Assembly (NCBI GenBank): GCA_035506275.1
Contig: DATJPT010000018.1
Span: forward strand, 62,001 to 126,000
Direction of reading: 5' to 3'
Length of the DNA stretch: 64,000 nt
Origin: Bacteroidota bacterium
Lineage (GTDB): Bacteria; Bacteroidota; Ignavibacteria; UBA10030; UBA8401
The notes beneath the pieces are model-generated. The model made no database searches. It was not told the origin of the DNA and saw only the letters and a list, made by a program, of their open reading frames with translations. Positions 40,842 to 50,865 of this stretch are shown in pieces. The translations under genes were made by a program, and so were the position numbers. Position 1 is the first letter of the stretch; each line of letters begins with the position of its first letter.

Positions 40842-41471
40842 ATGAAAGTTGATGTGCTAAAGAAAGATGGAACGAAGTCCGGCGAGACGGTGACGCTTGC
40901 GCCCGAGATCTTCGAAGTGACGCCGAACGACCATGCGATCTACATGGCCGTGCGCTCCTACATGGCGAATCAGCGGCAGGGGACGCATCAGACGAAAGAG
41001 CGGAGCGACGTCCGCGGCGGCGGCAAAAAGCCGTTTGCACAGAAGAAAACGGGACGTGCACGCCAGGGGACAAGCCGTTCTCCGTTGATGGCCGGAGGCG
41101 GCACCGTGTTCGGTCCGCATCCGCATGATTACGTGGTGAAGCTTCCCCTTAAAGTGAAGCGCATGGCCCGGAAGTCGGCTCTTGCCTATAAGGCAAAGGA
41201 AGCCAGCATCGTTGTTGTCGAGGATTTCAGCTTCGACGGGCCGAAGACAAAAGAGATGGCGGGGGTGCTGAAGGCCCTGCAGGTTGCCTCCAAGAAGGTG
41301 CTGTTCCTCGTCCCGAAAAAGGACGACAACGTCCTGAGGTCGGGCCGGAACATTCCGAAGTTGAACATCCTTGAGGCGGCCAAGGCATCGACATACGAAA
41401 TTGTGGACAGCGCCGTGCTTGTGATGCAGAAGAGCGCGGTCGACATTCTCCAGAAAACGTTTTCCAATTAA
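40842..41471 (+). CDS. rplD: 50S ribosomal protein L4
   Basis: The protein has 209 residues. The extended loop RQGTHQTKERSDVRGGGKKP and KTGRARQGTSRSP, which lines the exit tunnel, is present. In E. coli L4 also represses the S10 operon. Confidence 0.97.
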   Translation: MKVDVLKKDGTKSGETVTLAPEIFEVTPNDHAIYMAVRSYMANQRQGTHQTKERSDVRGGGKKPFAQKKTGRARQGTSRSPLMAGGGTVFGPHPHDYVVKLPLKVKRMARKSALAYKAKEASIVVVEDFSFDGPKTKEMAGVLKALQVASKKVLFLVPKKDDNVLRSGRNIPKLNILEAAKASTYEIVDSAVLVMQKSAVDILQKTFSN

Positions 41472-41483
41472 CGCGAGCGACCG

Positions 41484-41774
41484 ATGAGTGTACTATTGAA
41501 ACGACCCCTGATCACCGAGAAGATGACTGCGCTTGCAGACAAGCGGCAGTACGCGTTCGAGGTGGACATCAATGCGAACAAGATCGATATTGCCCGCGCG
41601 ATCGAGAAAAAATTCAACGTGACCGTCGAGAGCATCCGGACGATCGTCTCGAAGGGGAAGCACAAGGCGCAGATGACCAGGCGCGGACGCGTCCCCGGCA
41701 GGCGTGCCGATTTCAAAAAAGCCATCGTGACGCTGAAGCAGGACCAGAAAATCGACTTCTTCGAAAACGTGTAA
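41484..41774 (+). CDS. rplW: 50S ribosomal protein L23
   Basis: The protein has 96 residues. It has LLKRPLITEKMTALAD at the start and the L23 extended loop. It forms the docking site for trigger factor and SRP at the exit tunnel. Confidence 0.97.
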   Translation: MSVLLKRPLITEKMTALADKRQYAFEVDINANKIDIARAIEKKFNVTVESIRTIVSKGKHKAQMTRRGRVPGRRADFKKAIVTLKQDQKIDFFENV

Positions 41775-41801
41775 AACGTACCAAGCAACGGAAGCAGAGT
41801 T

Positions 41802-42626
41802 ATGGCATTACGAAAATTAAAACCGACAACAGCCGCGACACGATATTACACGATCTCGACGTTCGAGGAAATCACGAAGTCGACGCCGGAAAAATCGCTG
41901 CTCGGGCCGATCAAGAAATCCGGCGGCAGAAACAGTTACGGGCGGGTCACCTCGCGTCATCGCGGGGGCGGGCACAAAAGAAAATACCGCATCGTGGATT
42001 TCAAGAGGGACAAGCGGGATATCGCCGCGAAGGTCACGGCCATCGAGTACGACCCCAACCGTTCTACGCGCATCGCTCTTGTGCAGTACGCCGACGGCGA
42101 GAAGCGCTACATCCTTGCCCCCGAAGGGCTGAAGGTGAACGACCGGATCGTTGCCGGGAACGAAGTTGAGATCAAGACCGGCAACGCGATGCCCCTGAAG
42201 GCGATTCCTGTCAACACTCAGATCCACAATATTGAAATGCGGGAAGGCAAGGGGGGACAGATCGCGCGCAGCGCCGGGAATTTCGCGACGGTCCAGGCAA
42301 AGGAAGGCGATTTCGTCCTTCTCAAGTTTCCTTCGGGAGAGGTCCGGAACATCCGCAGCGGATGCTACGCCACGATCGGGATGCTCGGGAACATCGACCA
42401 TGAGAACATCAGCGTCGGCAAAGCGGGCCGCTCGCGCTGGCTCGGTCTCCGCTCGCATGTCCGCGGGGTCGCCATGAATCCGGTCGACCATCCGATGGGC
42501 GGCGGCGAGGGAAAAACTTCGGGCGGCGGTCATCCGGTGAGCCCGTGGGGACAGAAATCCAAGGGATTGAAAACGCGCAAGAAGAAAAAAACATCCAGCA
42601 AGTACATTGTCAAACGCCGCAAGTAA
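41802..42626 (+). CDS. rplB: 50S ribosomal protein L2
   Basis: The protein has 274 residues. [20 protein letters not shown] and the C-terminal [18 protein letters not shown] (with the conserved His near the peptidyl-transferase centre) are diagnostic. Confidence 0.99.
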   Translation: MALRKLKPTTAATRYYTISTFEEITKSTPEKSLLGPIKKSGGRNSYGRVTSRHRGGGHKRKYRIVDFKRDKRDIAAKVTAIEYDPNRSTRIALVQYADGEKRYILAPEGLKVNDRIVAGNEVEIKTGNAMPLKAIPVNTQIHNIEMREGKGGQIARSAGNFATVQAKEGDFVLLKFPSGEVRNIRSGCYATIGMLGNIDHENISVGKAGRSRWLGLRSHVRGVAMNPVDHPMGGGEGKTSGGGHPVSPWGQKSKGLKTRKKKKTSSKYIVKRRK

Positions 42627-42638
42627 AGAGCAGAGCCT

Positions 42639-42929
42639 ATGAGTCGATCAGTAAAAAAGGGACCGTTCATCGATCCCAAGCTGCAGCAAAAAGTCGAAGC
42701 GCTCAACAAGAGCAACAAAAAGCAGGTGATCAAGACATGGTCCCGCTCATCGACGATCGCCCCTGATTTTGTGGGCCACACGTTCGCCGTGCACAACGGG
42801 AACAAGTTCATCCCGGTCTACATTCAGGAATCGATGGTCGGCCACAAGCTCGGCGAGTTCGCGCCGACGAGAATTTTCCGGGCGCACCCCGGCTTAAAGA
42901 CCGAAGCGACAACGGCACCGGCTGAATAA
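42639..42929 (+). CDS. rpsS: 30S ribosomal protein S19
   Basis: The protein has 96 residues. [18 protein letters not shown] and [16 protein letters not shown] are S19 signatures. It binds S13 in the head. Confidence 0.98.
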   Translation: MSRSVKKGPFIDPKLQQKVEALNKSNKKQVIKTWSRSSTIAPDFVGHTFAVHNGNKFIPVYIQESMVGHKLGEFAPTRIFRAHPGLKTEATTAPAE

Positions 42930-42960
42930 GAGTATTCGCGCACAGATTCTGGAGTTTTTC

Positions 42961-43317
42961 ATGGAAGCAAAAGCAATCAACAGATACATCGGAACATCGC
43001 CGCGCAAGATGCGGCTCGTGGTCGATTTGATCCGCGGGAAATCGGTCGGCGAAGCGCTCAACATTCTCCATTTCTCGCCGAAGCATGCGTCGAAAACGGC
43101 GGAGAAAGTGCTCCGGTCGGCGATCTCGAACCTTCAGAACAAGGACGACGCAGGGCGGATCGACACCGACGATATCTACGTGAAGGAATGCTACGTGGAT
43201 GGCGGCGCAACGATGAAGAGAATTCTTCCCGCGCCGATGGGGCGCGCGTTCAGAATGCTGAAACGCTCCAATCACGTGACGATCGTCGTTGCTCAACGGG
43301 ACGCAAAGAAGAAATAG
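42961..43317 (+). CDS. rplV: 50S ribosomal protein L22
   Basis: The protein has 118 residues. RYIGTSPRKMRLVVDLIRGK begins the fold, and the beta-hairpin with APMGRAFRMLKRSNH extends into the exit tunnel. No insertion associated with macrolide resistance is seen. Confidence 0.97.
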   Translation: MEAKAINRYIGTSPRKMRLVVDLIRGKSVGEALNILHFSPKHASKTAEKVLRSAISNLQNKDDAGRIDTDDIYVKECYVDGGATMKRILPAPMGRAFRMLKRSNHVTIVVAQRDAKKK

Positions 43318-43379
43318 GTCCACCGCCACAAGGGCATGGTATGACACACATTCATTTATTCCGGTTTTAGGAGAACACA

Positions 43380-44018
43380 GTGGGACAAAAAACGCACCCG
43401 GTCGGTTTTCGCTTAGGCGTCATCAAGACGTGGGATTCAAACTGGTTCGATGAAAAAGGCTTCGCCGCGAAGCTTAACGAAGATGTGATGATCCGAAACT
43501 ACGTCCGCAACCGCCTCAAGAAGGCCGGCATTTCACGGATCCAGCTCGAGCGGACCCCGAAGAACGCGCGCATCACCATTCATACCTCCCGTCCCGGCAT
43601 TGTCATCGGCAAGAGCGGAAAAGAAATTTCACAGCTCGAGGAAGAGCTGAAAAAGATCACCAACAAGGAAGTGAAGATCCTCATCAGCGAGATCAAACGT
43701 CCCGAACTCGATGCGCAGCTCGTCGCGGAGAACATTGCGTCGCAGCTTGAAGGGCGCATTTCGTTCCGGCGCGCGATGAAGCAGGGGATCACGGCGGCCA
43801 TGCGTATGGGCGCCGAAGGCGTGCGCGTGATGTGCAGCGGCCGTCTTGGCGGGGCTGAAATGGCCAGGCGCGAACAGTACAAAGAAGGACGCATCCCTCT
43901 TCACACGCTCCGCGCCGACATCGATTATGCCAACGCGACCGCCCAGACGATCTACGGACTGATCGGCGTCAAGGTGTGGATCTGCAAAGGCGAAGTTCTC
44001 GGAAACGCTGCGCGGTAA
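43380..44018 (+). CDS. rpsC: 30S ribosomal protein S3
   Basis: The protein has 212 residues from GTG with TAGGAG upstream. The KH domain contains [12 protein letters not shown], and the S3 C-terminal domain has [17 protein letters not shown]. It contributes to mRNA entry and helicase activity. Confidence 0.98.
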   Translation: MGQKTHPVGFRLGVIKTWDSNWFDEKGFAAKLNEDVMIRNYVRNRLKKAGISRIQLERTPKNARITIHTSRPGIVIGKSGKEISQLEEELKKITNKEVKILISEIKRPELDAQLVAENIASQLEGRISFRRAMKQGITAAMRMGAEGVRVMCSGRLGGAEMARREQYKEGRIPLHTLRADIDYANATAQTIYGLIGVKVWICKGEVLGNAAR

Positions 44019-44062
44019 TGGTCGGTTCTGTCGTACGATTTTGATACTGGAGATTACGAATT

Positions 44063-44485
44063 ATGTTAATGCCGAAAAGAGTCAAGTACAGAAAAGCGCA
44101 GCGCGGGCGCATGCGCGGAAAAGCGACACGCGGCGCGACAATCGCGTTCGGCGATTTCGGGTTGAAGGCGATCGAACCGGGCTGGATCACCCAGCGGCAG
44201 ATCGAGGCCTCGCGCGTTGCGCTCACCCGCATGATGAAGCGGGAGGGAAAAGTATGGATCAGGATCTTCCCCGACAAGCCGGTGACCAAGAAACCCGCCG
44301 AAACCCGTATGGGAAGCGGCAAAGGAAACCCCGAGTTCTGGGTGGTCGTGATCAAGCCCGGACGCGTGATGTTCGAGATCGGCGGCGTACGGAAGGAAAT
44401 GGCGAAGGAGGCCCTGACGCTCGCGGCGCACAAGCTCCCGATCAAAACCAAGTTCGTGACACGCATCGATTACGATGCCCATTAA
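44063..44485 (+). CDS. rplP: 50S ribosomal protein L16
   Basis: The protein has 140 residues. It contains [19 protein letters not shown] and [13 protein letters not shown], the L16 signature near the A site. Overlapping long frames on either strand are shadows. Confidence 0.98.
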   Translation: MLMPKRVKYRKAQRGRMRGKATRGATIAFGDFGLKAIEPGWITQRQIEASRVALTRMMKREGKVWIRIFPDKPVTKKPAETRMGSGKGNPEFWVVVIKPGRVMFEIGGVRKEMAKEALTLAAHKLPIKTKFVTRIDYDAH

Positions 44486-44497
44486 CAGAGTCTGCCC

Positions 44498-44707
44498 ATG
44501 AAAACATTCGAAATCAAAGACCTCTCCGATTCGGAGTTGCAGAAAAGAATCGCGGACGACAAAGAGACGCTCGCGCACATGAAGTTCCAGCAGGCGACGA
44601 AGCAGATCGAGAACACGGCAAAGCTCAAGCTCATCCGGCGCGACATTGCGCGGATGATGACCATGCTGAACCAGCGGAAACGCAAAGCGGAAGCCGCGAA
44701 GCCATAA
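44498..44707 (+). CDS. rpmC: 50S ribosomal protein L29
   Basis: The protein has 69 residues. It is a two-helix L29, with [17 protein letters not shown] and a C-terminal [17 protein letters not shown] motif. It lies near the exit tunnel. Confidence 0.96.
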   Translation: MKTFEIKDLSDSELQKRIADDKETLAHMKFQQATKQIENTAKLKLIRRDIARMMTMLNQRKRKAEAAKP

Positions 44708-44733
44708 TCAGAGCACGGAGACCCGACCAGACA

Positions 44734-44994
44734 ATGGAAACAAGAACCACTCGACGAAAAACACGCGTTGGCAAAGTGATCAGCACCAAGATGATGAAGA
44801 GCATCGTCGTTGCTATTGAACGGCGCGTTCCTCATGCACTGTACAAAAAATATTTCCGCCGCACGACGAAGCTCATGGCGCACGACGAGAAAGGCGAGGC
44901 CGGACTCGGCGACACCGTCCGTATTATGGAGACTCGCCCGCTGAGCAAAAACAAACGATGGCGTCTGGTGGAAGTGGTGGCAAAAGCGAAGTAA
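44734..44994 (+). CDS. rpsQ: 30S ribosomal protein S17
   Basis: The protein has 86 residues from the ATG at 44734. [19 protein letters not shown] and [20 protein letters not shown] are S17 signatures. The reading frame happens to be open far upstream across rplP and rpmC, but that extension has no S17-like sequence. Confidence 0.97.
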   Translation: METRTTRRKTRVGKVISTKMMKSIVVAIERRVPHALYKKYFRRTTKLMAHDEKGEAGLGDTVRIMETRPLSKNKRWRLVEVVAKAK

Positions 44995-45014
44995 CCGGTA
45001 TTCAGGAGTATCTC

Positions 45015-45383
45015 ATGATCCAGGAAGAAACAAATTTAGTCGTTGCAGACAATTCGGGAGCGAAAAAAGTGCGGTGCATCCGCATCCTCGGCGGTCACGA
45101 CCGCCGGTACGCCAGCGTCGGCGACCTCGTTGTCGTCTCCGTCAAGTCTGCGATTCCCGGCGCGGGCGTTAAAAAAGGCGAGGTCTCCCGCGCCGTCGTC
45201 GTCCGCACGAAGAAGGAAGTCGGACGCAAGGACGGATCGTACATCCGTTTCGACGAGAACGCCGTCGTCCTGATCACTCCGCTGAACGAGCCGCGGGGAA
45301 CGCGCATCTTCGGCCCCGTCGCGCGCGAGCTTCGCGAGAAACAGTTCATGAAGATCGTCTCTTTGGCACCAGAAGTTCTATAA
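45015..45383 (+). CDS. rplN: 50S ribosomal protein L14
   Basis: The protein has 122 residues from the ATG at 45015 with CAGGAG upstream. [20 protein letters not shown] and [17 protein letters not shown] are typical. It bridges to the small subunit. Confidence 0.98.
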   Translation: MIQEETNLVVADNSGAKKVRCIRILGGHDRRYASVGDLVVVSVKSAIPGAGVKKGEVSRAVVVRTKKEVGRKDGSYIRFDENAVVLITPLNEPRGTRIFGPVARELREKQFMKIVSLAPEVL

Positions 45384-45403
45384 CGAAAACCGAAAGCAAC
45401 GCT

Positions 45404-45727
45404 ATGCAAGTTCGAAAAGATGATATCGTCATCGTAAAATCCGGGAACAACTCGGGCAAGGAAGGCAAAGTGCTGAAAGTGTTCCCCGCGACGAACAGGG
45501 TGATCGTCGAAGGCGTCAACATCATTAAGCGCCATACGCGTCCCTCGCAGCGCAACCCGCAGGGGGGCGTCGTGCAGAAGGAGGCGTCGGTCAATTCTTC
45601 GAACGTGATGGTGAAGTGCCCGAAGTGCAATACGGCGACGCGCGTGGGATACCAGCACGTCACCGACGCGACGTCGGGAAAGAAAAAATCGATGAGGATC
45701 TGCCGTAACTGCGGCGAGATGTTTTAA
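45404..45727 (+). CDS. rplX: 50S ribosomal protein L24
   Basis: The protein has 107 residues. A KOW domain (DDIVIVKSGNNSGKEGKVLK) is followed by CPKC and CRNC pairs in the C-terminal part, a zinc-binding variant seen in many bacteria. Confidence 0.97.
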   Translation: MQVRKDDIVIVKSGNNSGKEGKVLKVFPATNRVIVEGVNIIKRHTRPSQRNPQGGVVQKEASVNSSNVMVKCPKCNTATRVGYQHVTDATSGKKKSMRICRNCGEMF

Positions 45728-45803
45728 GAACTGCCGGGCAACGTTCCGGACCGATCAACGGTGCTATGCGAACAACATAGCACATCTCTAGAAGGTGCAG
45801 CAC

Positions 45804-46445
45804 ATGGGAAAAGAAAAGAAACCAGCACAGAAACAGGAACAGAAAGAGGCGAAGGCCTCGCATGCGCGGGAGGCGGGAGTGTACCCCCGTCTGCTCGAGA
45901 TGTACAAGAAAGACCTGGCGCCGGTCATGATGAAGCGGTTCAACTATAAGAGCGTGATGCAGGTGCCGCGGCTCGAAAAGATCTCCCTGAACATGGGCGT
46001 CGGCGCCGCAACGCAGGACGCGAAGTTGATCGAGACCGCCGCGAAAGAACTGGAATTGATCACCGGACAGAAACCGGCGATCACGAAAGCAAAGAAAGCG
46101 ATCTCGAATTTTAAGCTCCGGCAGGGGGTGCCCATCGGCGCCCGCGTGACGCTCCGGGGGAGACAGATGTATGAATTTCTTGACCGGCTTGTCAATGTTG
46201 CGATGCCGCAGATCCGGGATTTCCGCGGAGTGCCGGACAAATCGTTCGACGGCCGCGGCAATTATACGCTCGGCATCAAAGAACAGATCATTTTCCGCGA
46301 GATCGACGCGGACAAAGTAACGAAAATCAACGGCATGGATATCACCTTTGTCACGACGGCGAAGACGGACCTCGAGGCGATGGAGCTGCTCAAAGGGTTC
46401 GGCATGCCGTTCGTCAAACGCGATACAGTTCAAAAAGCAAATTAA
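45804..46445 (+). CDS. rplE: 50S ribosomal protein L5 with charged N-terminal extension
   Basis: The protein has 213 residues from the ATG at 45804, with AAGG eight bases upstream; a GTG at 45795 is an alternative. The core starts near residue 26 ([20 protein letters not shown]) and contains [14 protein letters not shown]. The preceding ~25 residues, rich in Lys, Gln, Glu and Ala, are an extension relative to the ~180-residue norm. L5 contacts 5S rRNA. Confidence 0.96.
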   Translation: MGKEKKPAQKQEQKEAKASHAREAGVYPRLLEMYKKDLAPVMMKRFNYKSVMQVPRLEKISLNMGVGAATQDAKLIETAAKELELITGQKPAITKAKKAISNFKLRQGVPIGARVTLRGRQMYEFLDRLVNVAMPQIRDFRGVPDKSFDGRGNYTLGIKEQIIFREIDADKVTKINGMDITFVTTAKTDLEAMELLKGFGMPFVKRDTVQKAN

Positions 46446-46463
46446 TTTACCCAAGGAGCGTTC

Positions 46464-46649
46464 GTGGCACGATTAGCGATGGTTGTTAAAGCAAAGAAAA
46501 CACCGAAACATCCCACCCAGAAACACAACCGGTGCAGCCTCTGCGGAAGGTCCCGCGCCTATATGCGGAAATTCGGCATCTGCAGACTTTGCTTCCGCTC
46601 CATGGCGCTCGACGGGAAAATCCCCGGAGTGACGAAAGCAAGCTGGTAA
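46464..46649 (+). CDS. rpsN: 30S ribosomal protein S14, type Z
   Basis: The protein has 61 residues from GTG with CAAGGAG upstream. The CSLC and CRLC pairs mark the short zinc-binding S14, so the C- long form is not used here. Confidence 0.97.
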   Translation: MARLAMVVKAKKTPKHPTQKHNRCSLCGRSRAYMRKFGICRLCFRSMALDGKIPGVTKASW

Positions 46650-46682
46650 CAGCGCGATCAACAATTAGGAGAATGCGTATCA

Positions 46683-47078
46683 ATGTCAATGTCCGATCCC
46701 ATAGCTGATTATCTCACGCGAGTCCGCAATGCCCTGCGCGCGCGCCACAAGAAAGTCGATGTCCCTGCGTCGAACCTGAAAAAAGAAATTTCGCGCATTT
46801 TGATGGAACAGAAATTCATCGCAAGCTACACGACGGTCGACGATACGAAGCAGGGAATCATCCGTATCCAGCTGAAATACAACGATACAACGAGCGTGAT
46901 CAGCGGACTGCGCCGCATCAGCCGCCCCGGCATCCGCCGGTACCACAACGCGGGCGAGCTGCCGCGCGTCAACAACGGCCTCGGCGTTGCGGTGATGTCG
47001 ACGTCCAAAGGATTGATGACAGACAAACAGGCGCGCAAAGAAAATGTCGGCGGCGAAGTTCTGTTCTACGTGTGGTAA
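46683..47078 (+). CDS. rpsH: 30S ribosomal protein S8
   Basis: The protein has 131 residues; a second ATG at 46689 is equally possible. It has [20 protein letters not shown] and the C-terminal [18 protein letters not shown]. In E. coli S8 is the spc-operon repressor. Confidence 0.97.
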   Translation: MSMSDPIADYLTRVRNALRARHKKVDVPASNLKKEISRILMEQKFIASYTTVDDTKQGIIRIQLKYNDTTSVISGLRRISRPGIRRYHNAGELPRVNNGLGVAVMSTSKGLMTDKQARKENVGGEVLFYVW

Positions 47079-47123
47079 TACCATCAGAGGTCAGTCAGAA
47101 AAAGAGTTTGAAGGAGTCTTACA

Positions 47124-47675
47124 GTGTCACGAATCGGCAGAAAACCAGTAGTCATTCCCAAGGGAGTGAAAGTCGAAGTGAAGAACGGCAAAGTGAAGGT
47201 CACCGGAACGAAGGGTGATCTGACCGTGGCCATTCATCCCGATGTCACCGTCGAGGTCAAAGGCGAAGAGGTCCATGTCTCCCGCCACTCCGATTTCAAG
47301 GAGCAGCGGTCGCTGCACGGATTATTCCGCGCGCTGATCGCCAATATGGTCACCGGCGTGACGACGGGCTTCACCCGCAAACTGGAGATCGTCGGCGTTG
47401 GCTACCGTGCGGAACTGAAGGGAAAGGTCCTTCAGCTCGCACTCGGTTACTCGCATCCGATCGCGTTCCGTCCCCCCGATTCAATCAAGGTTGAAGCGCC
47501 GACGCAGACGAGCATCGTCATCAGCGGCATCGACAAGCAGCTCGTCGGCCTGGTCGCGGCAAAAATACGGTCCCTCCGTCCCCCCGAACCGTACAAAGGG
47601 AAGGGGATCAAGTACGAAGGAGAGTACATCCGCAGAAAAGCCGGCAAGACAGCGGCCACTGCCGGTACTAAATAA
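47124..47675 (+). CDS. rplF: 50S ribosomal protein L6
   Basis: The protein has 183 residues from GTG with GAAGGAG upstream. [18 protein letters not shown] and [20 protein letters not shown] are the L6 signatures. It lies near the factor-binding site. Confidence 0.98.
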   Translation: MSRIGRKPVVIPKGVKVEVKNGKVKVTGTKGDLTVAIHPDVTVEVKGEEVHVSRHSDFKEQRSLHGLFRALIANMVTGVTTGFTRKLEIVGVGYRAELKGKVLQLALGYSHPIAFRPPDSIKVEAPTQTSIVISGIDKQLVGLVAAKIRSLRPPEPYKGKGIKYEGEYIRRKAGKTAATAGTK

Positions 47676-47713
47676 TCAACGGGTTCGATTCACAGTTACC
47701 GTTACGAGCAGGT

Positions 47714-48082
47714 ATGATCAACAAAGAGACGATACAGCGCCGGATAAAGATCAAAGCGACGATCCGGAAAAAAATCTCGGGGACGGCAGAGCGCCCGCGC
47801 CTGACCGTGTACCGCAGCCTGGGAAACATCTACGGGCAAATCATCGACGATGCGGCGGGAAAGACCCTTGTCGCGGCCTCATCGATATCGAAGGAAGTCA
47901 AAGCCGAGCTGGCGGGAGCGAAATCAAAGAAGGCGAAGAGCATCCTCGTCGGAAAGATTCTCGCGAAAAAGGCGCTGGAAAAAAACATCAAGAACGTCGT
48001 GTTCGACCGGAACGGATTGCTGTATCACGGCCGTGTGAAAGCGCTGGCGGACGGTGCACGTGAAGGCGGCTTAAAATTTTAA
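47714..48082 (+). CDS. rplR: 50S ribosomal protein L18
   Basis: The protein has 122 residues. [20 protein letters not shown] and [20 protein letters not shown] mark the 5S rRNA-binding fold. A 162-base gap to rpsE follows, longer than its neighbours because it contains a tRNA gene. Confidence 0.97.
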   Translation: MINKETIQRRIKIKATIRKKISGTAERPRLTVYRSLGNIYGQIIDDAAGKTLVAASSISKEVKAELAGAKSKKAKSILVGKILAKKALEKNIKNVVFDRNGLLYHGRVKALADGAREGGLKF

Positions 48083-48118
48083 GATGTGATTGCTGCTGGA
48101 AGGAATCGCCCGCTCTCT

Positions 48119-48189
48119 TGTCGGGTCGTCTAATGGCAGGACAACGCCCTTTGGAGGCGTATGTAGAGGTTCGAATCCTCTCCCGACAG
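48119..48189 (+). tRNA. tRNA-Gln (TTG) inside the spc gene set
   Basis: Acceptor TGTCGGG pairs with CCCGACA, discriminator G. The D arm GTC/GAC, anticodon stem ACGCC/GGCGT with loop CTTTGGA (anticodon TTG) and T arm AGAGG/CCTCT are all complete. It lies between rplR and rpsE, in the same direction. CCA is not encoded. Confidence 0.97.
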
Positions 48190-48244
48190 CAAGAAACGCA
48201 AACGACGCTGTAAAAACTCATTAACGGAGTGAAGAGGTTTACCC

Positions 48245-48748
48245 TTGGCACGTATTAAAGCAAACGAGTTCGAACTTAAGGACAAGCTGGTCCACATCAA
48301 CCGCGTCGCAAAAGTGGTGAAAGGCGGACGCAGGTTCAGTTTCAACGCGATCGTTGTTGTCGGCGACGGCAACGGCCATGTCGGCATCGGCCTGGGCAAA
48401 GCGAATGAAGTGGCGGACGCGATCTCCAAAGGAATCGACGACGCGAAAAAGAACGTCGTATCGGTATCGATCGTGAACGGCACGATCCCCCACGAAGTGA
48501 TCGGAAAGTTCGGCGCGGGAAAAGTGCTGTTGAAACCGGCATCTCCCGGAACGGGACTGATCGCCGGCGGCGGCGTCCGCGCGCTGCTCGAATCGGCAGG
48601 CGTGAAGGACGTCCTCACGAAACAGATGGGCTCTTCCAACCCGCACAACGTGGTGAAAGCGACATTGGCCGGACTGCTCAGCCTTCGGGACGCCAAAACG
48701 GTGGCGCAGGAGCGCGGGGTCTCACTTCAGGAATTATTCCAGAATTAA
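48245..48748 (+). CDS. rpsE: 30S ribosomal protein S5
   Basis: The protein has 167 residues from a TTG with AGAGG upstream. The double-stranded RNA-binding core contains [20 protein letters not shown] and [13 protein letters not shown]. It takes part in decoding fidelity. Its start is separated from tRNA-Gln by 55 bases. Confidence 0.98.
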   Translation: MARIKANEFELKDKLVHINRVAKVVKGGRRFSFNAIVVVGDGNGHVGIGLGKANEVADAISKGIDDAKKNVVSVSIVNGTIPHEVIGKFGAGKVLLKPASPGTGLIAGGGVRALLESAGVKDVLTKQMGSSNPHNVVKATLAGLLSLRDAKTVAQERGVSLQELFQN

Positions 48749-48753
48749 CCATT

Positions 48754-48948
48754 ATGGCAGCGCACAAAAAGATAAAAATAACGCAAATCCGCAGCGTGGT
48801 CCACACGCTGAAGAGCCACAAACGCACTATCGAGGCGCTGGGGCTCGGACGTCCCAACTACTCCGTTATTCACACCGACACGCCGCAGATCCGCGGGATG
48901 GTGAATGCAGTCCGTCACCTTGTTGTCGTCGAAGAAGTGAAATCATAA
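48754..48948 (+). CDS. rpmD: 50S ribosomal protein L30
   Basis: The protein has 64 residues. It contains KIKITQIRSVVHTLKSHKRT and the LGLGRPNYSVIH segment, typical of bacterial L30. Five bases separate it from rpsE. Confidence 0.96.
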   Translation: MAAHKKIKITQIRSVVHTLKSHKRTIEALGLGRPNYSVIHTDTPQIRGMVNAVRHLVVVEEVKS

Positions 48949-49000
48949 TTGCAGCGGGGTCCGCCCGGCGGGCCTCATCAGTGATCAAAGGAATATTACC

Positions 49001-49492
49001 ATGGCGGCGATTTTAAGCAACTTACGGTACGCAAAAGGCTCGCGGAAAAAGACGAAGAGGATCGGGCGCGGTCAGGGCTCGGGACACGGCGGCACGGCGA
49101 CACGCGGGCACAAAGGGCAGGGTTCCCGTTCGGGTTCGGGTCTGAAGCGCGGGTTTGAAGGGGGACAGATGCCGCTCACCCGGCGTCTGCCGAAGTTCGG
49201 GTTCCGGAATCCGTTCCGGGTCGAGTACCGCGTCGTGAACGTCGAAGTGCTGCAGAAGCTCGCGACGGACGGAAAAGTCAAAGACGAAGTTACGCCGGAG
49301 ATCCTGTACTCGCTCGGCGTCGTGTCGAAGAAGAACGAGCCGGTGAAAATTCTCGGCGACGGCGAACTGAAAGCAAAATTGACGATCTCGGCGCACAAGT
49401 TCAGCAAGTCTGCGGTGGAGAAGATTACGGCGGCCGGCGGGAAAGCGACGGAGATACAGACTCAGAAACCCGCCGCAGCGAAAAAATCATAA
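49001..49492 (+). CDS. rplO: 50S ribosomal protein L15
   Basis: The protein has 163 residues. RIGRGQGSGHGGTATRGHKG and GSGLKRGFEGGQMPLTRRLP are the L15 glycine/arginine-rich signatures. It precedes secY by ten bases. Confidence 0.98.
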   Translation: MAAILSNLRYAKGSRKKTKRIGRGQGSGHGGTATRGHKGQGSRSGSGLKRGFEGGQMPLTRRLPKFGFRNPFRVEYRVVNVEVLQKLATDGKVKDEVTPEILYSLGVVSKKNEPVKILGDGELKAKLTISAHKFSKSAVEKITAAGGKATEIQTQKPAAAKKS

Positions 49493-49501
49493 GACATCTC
49501 C

Positions 49502-50842
49502 ATGAGCAAATTAGACGAAAATATCCGCAACATCTTCAAGATTCAGGAGCTGCGAACGCGCGTGCTGTTCACGGCGGCGCTGTTGATCGTCGTCCGCATC
49601 GGTTCGCACGTCACGCTCCCCGGCGTCGATGCTTCGGTGCTGGCGGAATCGATGCGCAACCAGGCGTCGAACACGCTCTTCGGTCTCTACGATTTGTTCG
49701 TCGGCGGCGCGTTCAGCCACGCGGCGATTTTTGCGCTCGGCATCATGCCGTACATCAGCTCCTCGATCATTATCCAGCTGCTTGGCGCGGTCGTCCCCTT
49801 TTTCCAAAAACTTCAAAAAGAAGGCGAGAACGGGCGGAAGAAGATCACGCAGTACACGCGGTACGGCACGGTGCTCATTTCGATGCTGCAGGCGTGGGGC
49901 GTCAGCGTGCGCCTGGTGAGCCTGAATGCCGCGGGCGTATCGATCGTGCCGCAGCAGCTGCAGGGGTTCGGGTTCGCGCTCAGCACGATCATCGTGCTGA
50001 CGACGGGAACGATGTTCATGATGTGGCTGGGAGAACAGATCACGGAGCGGGGAATCGGCAACGGCATCTCGCTCATCATTTTCATCGGCATCATCGCCCG
50101 GTTTCCGGTCGCTCTTCTCGACGAGTTCCAGCTCGTCAATTCCGGCGCCCGGCCGATCATTGTCGAGCTGGTGATCTGGGCATTCATGCTGCTGATCATC
50201 GCCGGCGTCGTGATGGTCACGCAGGGAACACGGCGTATTCCGGTGCAGTATGCAAAGCGCGTTGTCGGCAGAAAGGTCTACGGGGGCGTCACCCAGTATA
50301 TTCCGATGCGCGTGAACACGGCGGGCGTTATGCCGATTATCTTCGCGCAATCGATCATGTTCATCCCGAGCACGGTCCTGACGTTCTTCCCGGACAGCGA
50401 TTTTGTCGCGTCGATCGCCGGATATCTCGAGCACACGTCGTTCACCTACTCATTCTTCTACGGCTTGATGATCGTGTTCTTCACCTATTTCTACACGGCG
50501 ATCGCCTTCAACCCGAAGGACGTCGCGGACAACATGCAGAAGCAGGGAGGGTTTATTCCCGGGATCCGGCCGGGCAAGCACACGTCGGATTTCATCGACA
50601 ATATTTTGACGAAGATCACGCTGCCGGGCTCGATCTTCCTGGCCATCATCGCGATTCTGCCGGCATTCATGGTGCGGTTCGGAGTGACGACCAGCTTCGC
50701 ATCGTTCTTCGGCGGAACGAGCCTGCTGATCATCGTCGGCGTTGCGCTCGACACGCTTCAGCAGGTTGAATCCCACTTGCTCATGCGGCATTATGACGGG
50801 TTCATGAAGAGCGGCAAGATCAAAGGACGAATCGGCCGGTAA
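49502..50842 (+). CDS. secY: Protein translocase subunit SecY
   Basis: The protein has 446 residues and ten hydrophobic segments. FALGIMPYISSSIIIQLLG is the SecY signature near helices 2-3, and GERGIGNG-like and RIPVQYAKRVVGRK elements are in the cytosolic loops. With SecE (23752) it forms the translocon core. map follows directly; adk, often next in this operon, is absent. Confidence 0.98.
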   Translation: MSKLDENIRNIFKIQELRTRVLFTAALLIVVRIGSHVTLPGVDASVLAESMRNQASNTLFGLYDLFVGGAFSHAAIFALGIMPYISSSIIIQLLGAVVPFFQKLQKEGENGRKKITQYTRYGTVLISMLQAWGVSVRLVSLNAAGVSIVPQQLQGFGFALSTIIVLTTGTMFMMWLGEQITERGIGNGISLIIFIGIIARFPVALLDEFQLVNSGARPIIVELVIWAFMLLIIAGVVMVTQGTRRIPVQYAKRVVGRKVYGGVTQYIPMRVNTAGVMPIIFAQSIMFIPSTVLTFFPDSDFVASIAGYLEHTSFTYSFFYGLMIVFFTYFYTAIAFNPKDVADNMQKQGGFIPGIRPGKHTSDFIDNILTKITLPGSIFLAIIAILPAFMVRFGVTTSFASFFGGTSLLIIVGVALDTLQQVESHLLMRHYDGFMKSGKIKGRIGR

Positions 50843-50865
50843 TTTTGGGCGGCGGTGCGGTACTC

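Noticed and set aside
44041..44733. Upstream extension of the rpsQ frame across rplP and rpmC
   Set aside because: It is Arg-rich translation of the wrong frame of conserved genes; S17 starts at 44734.
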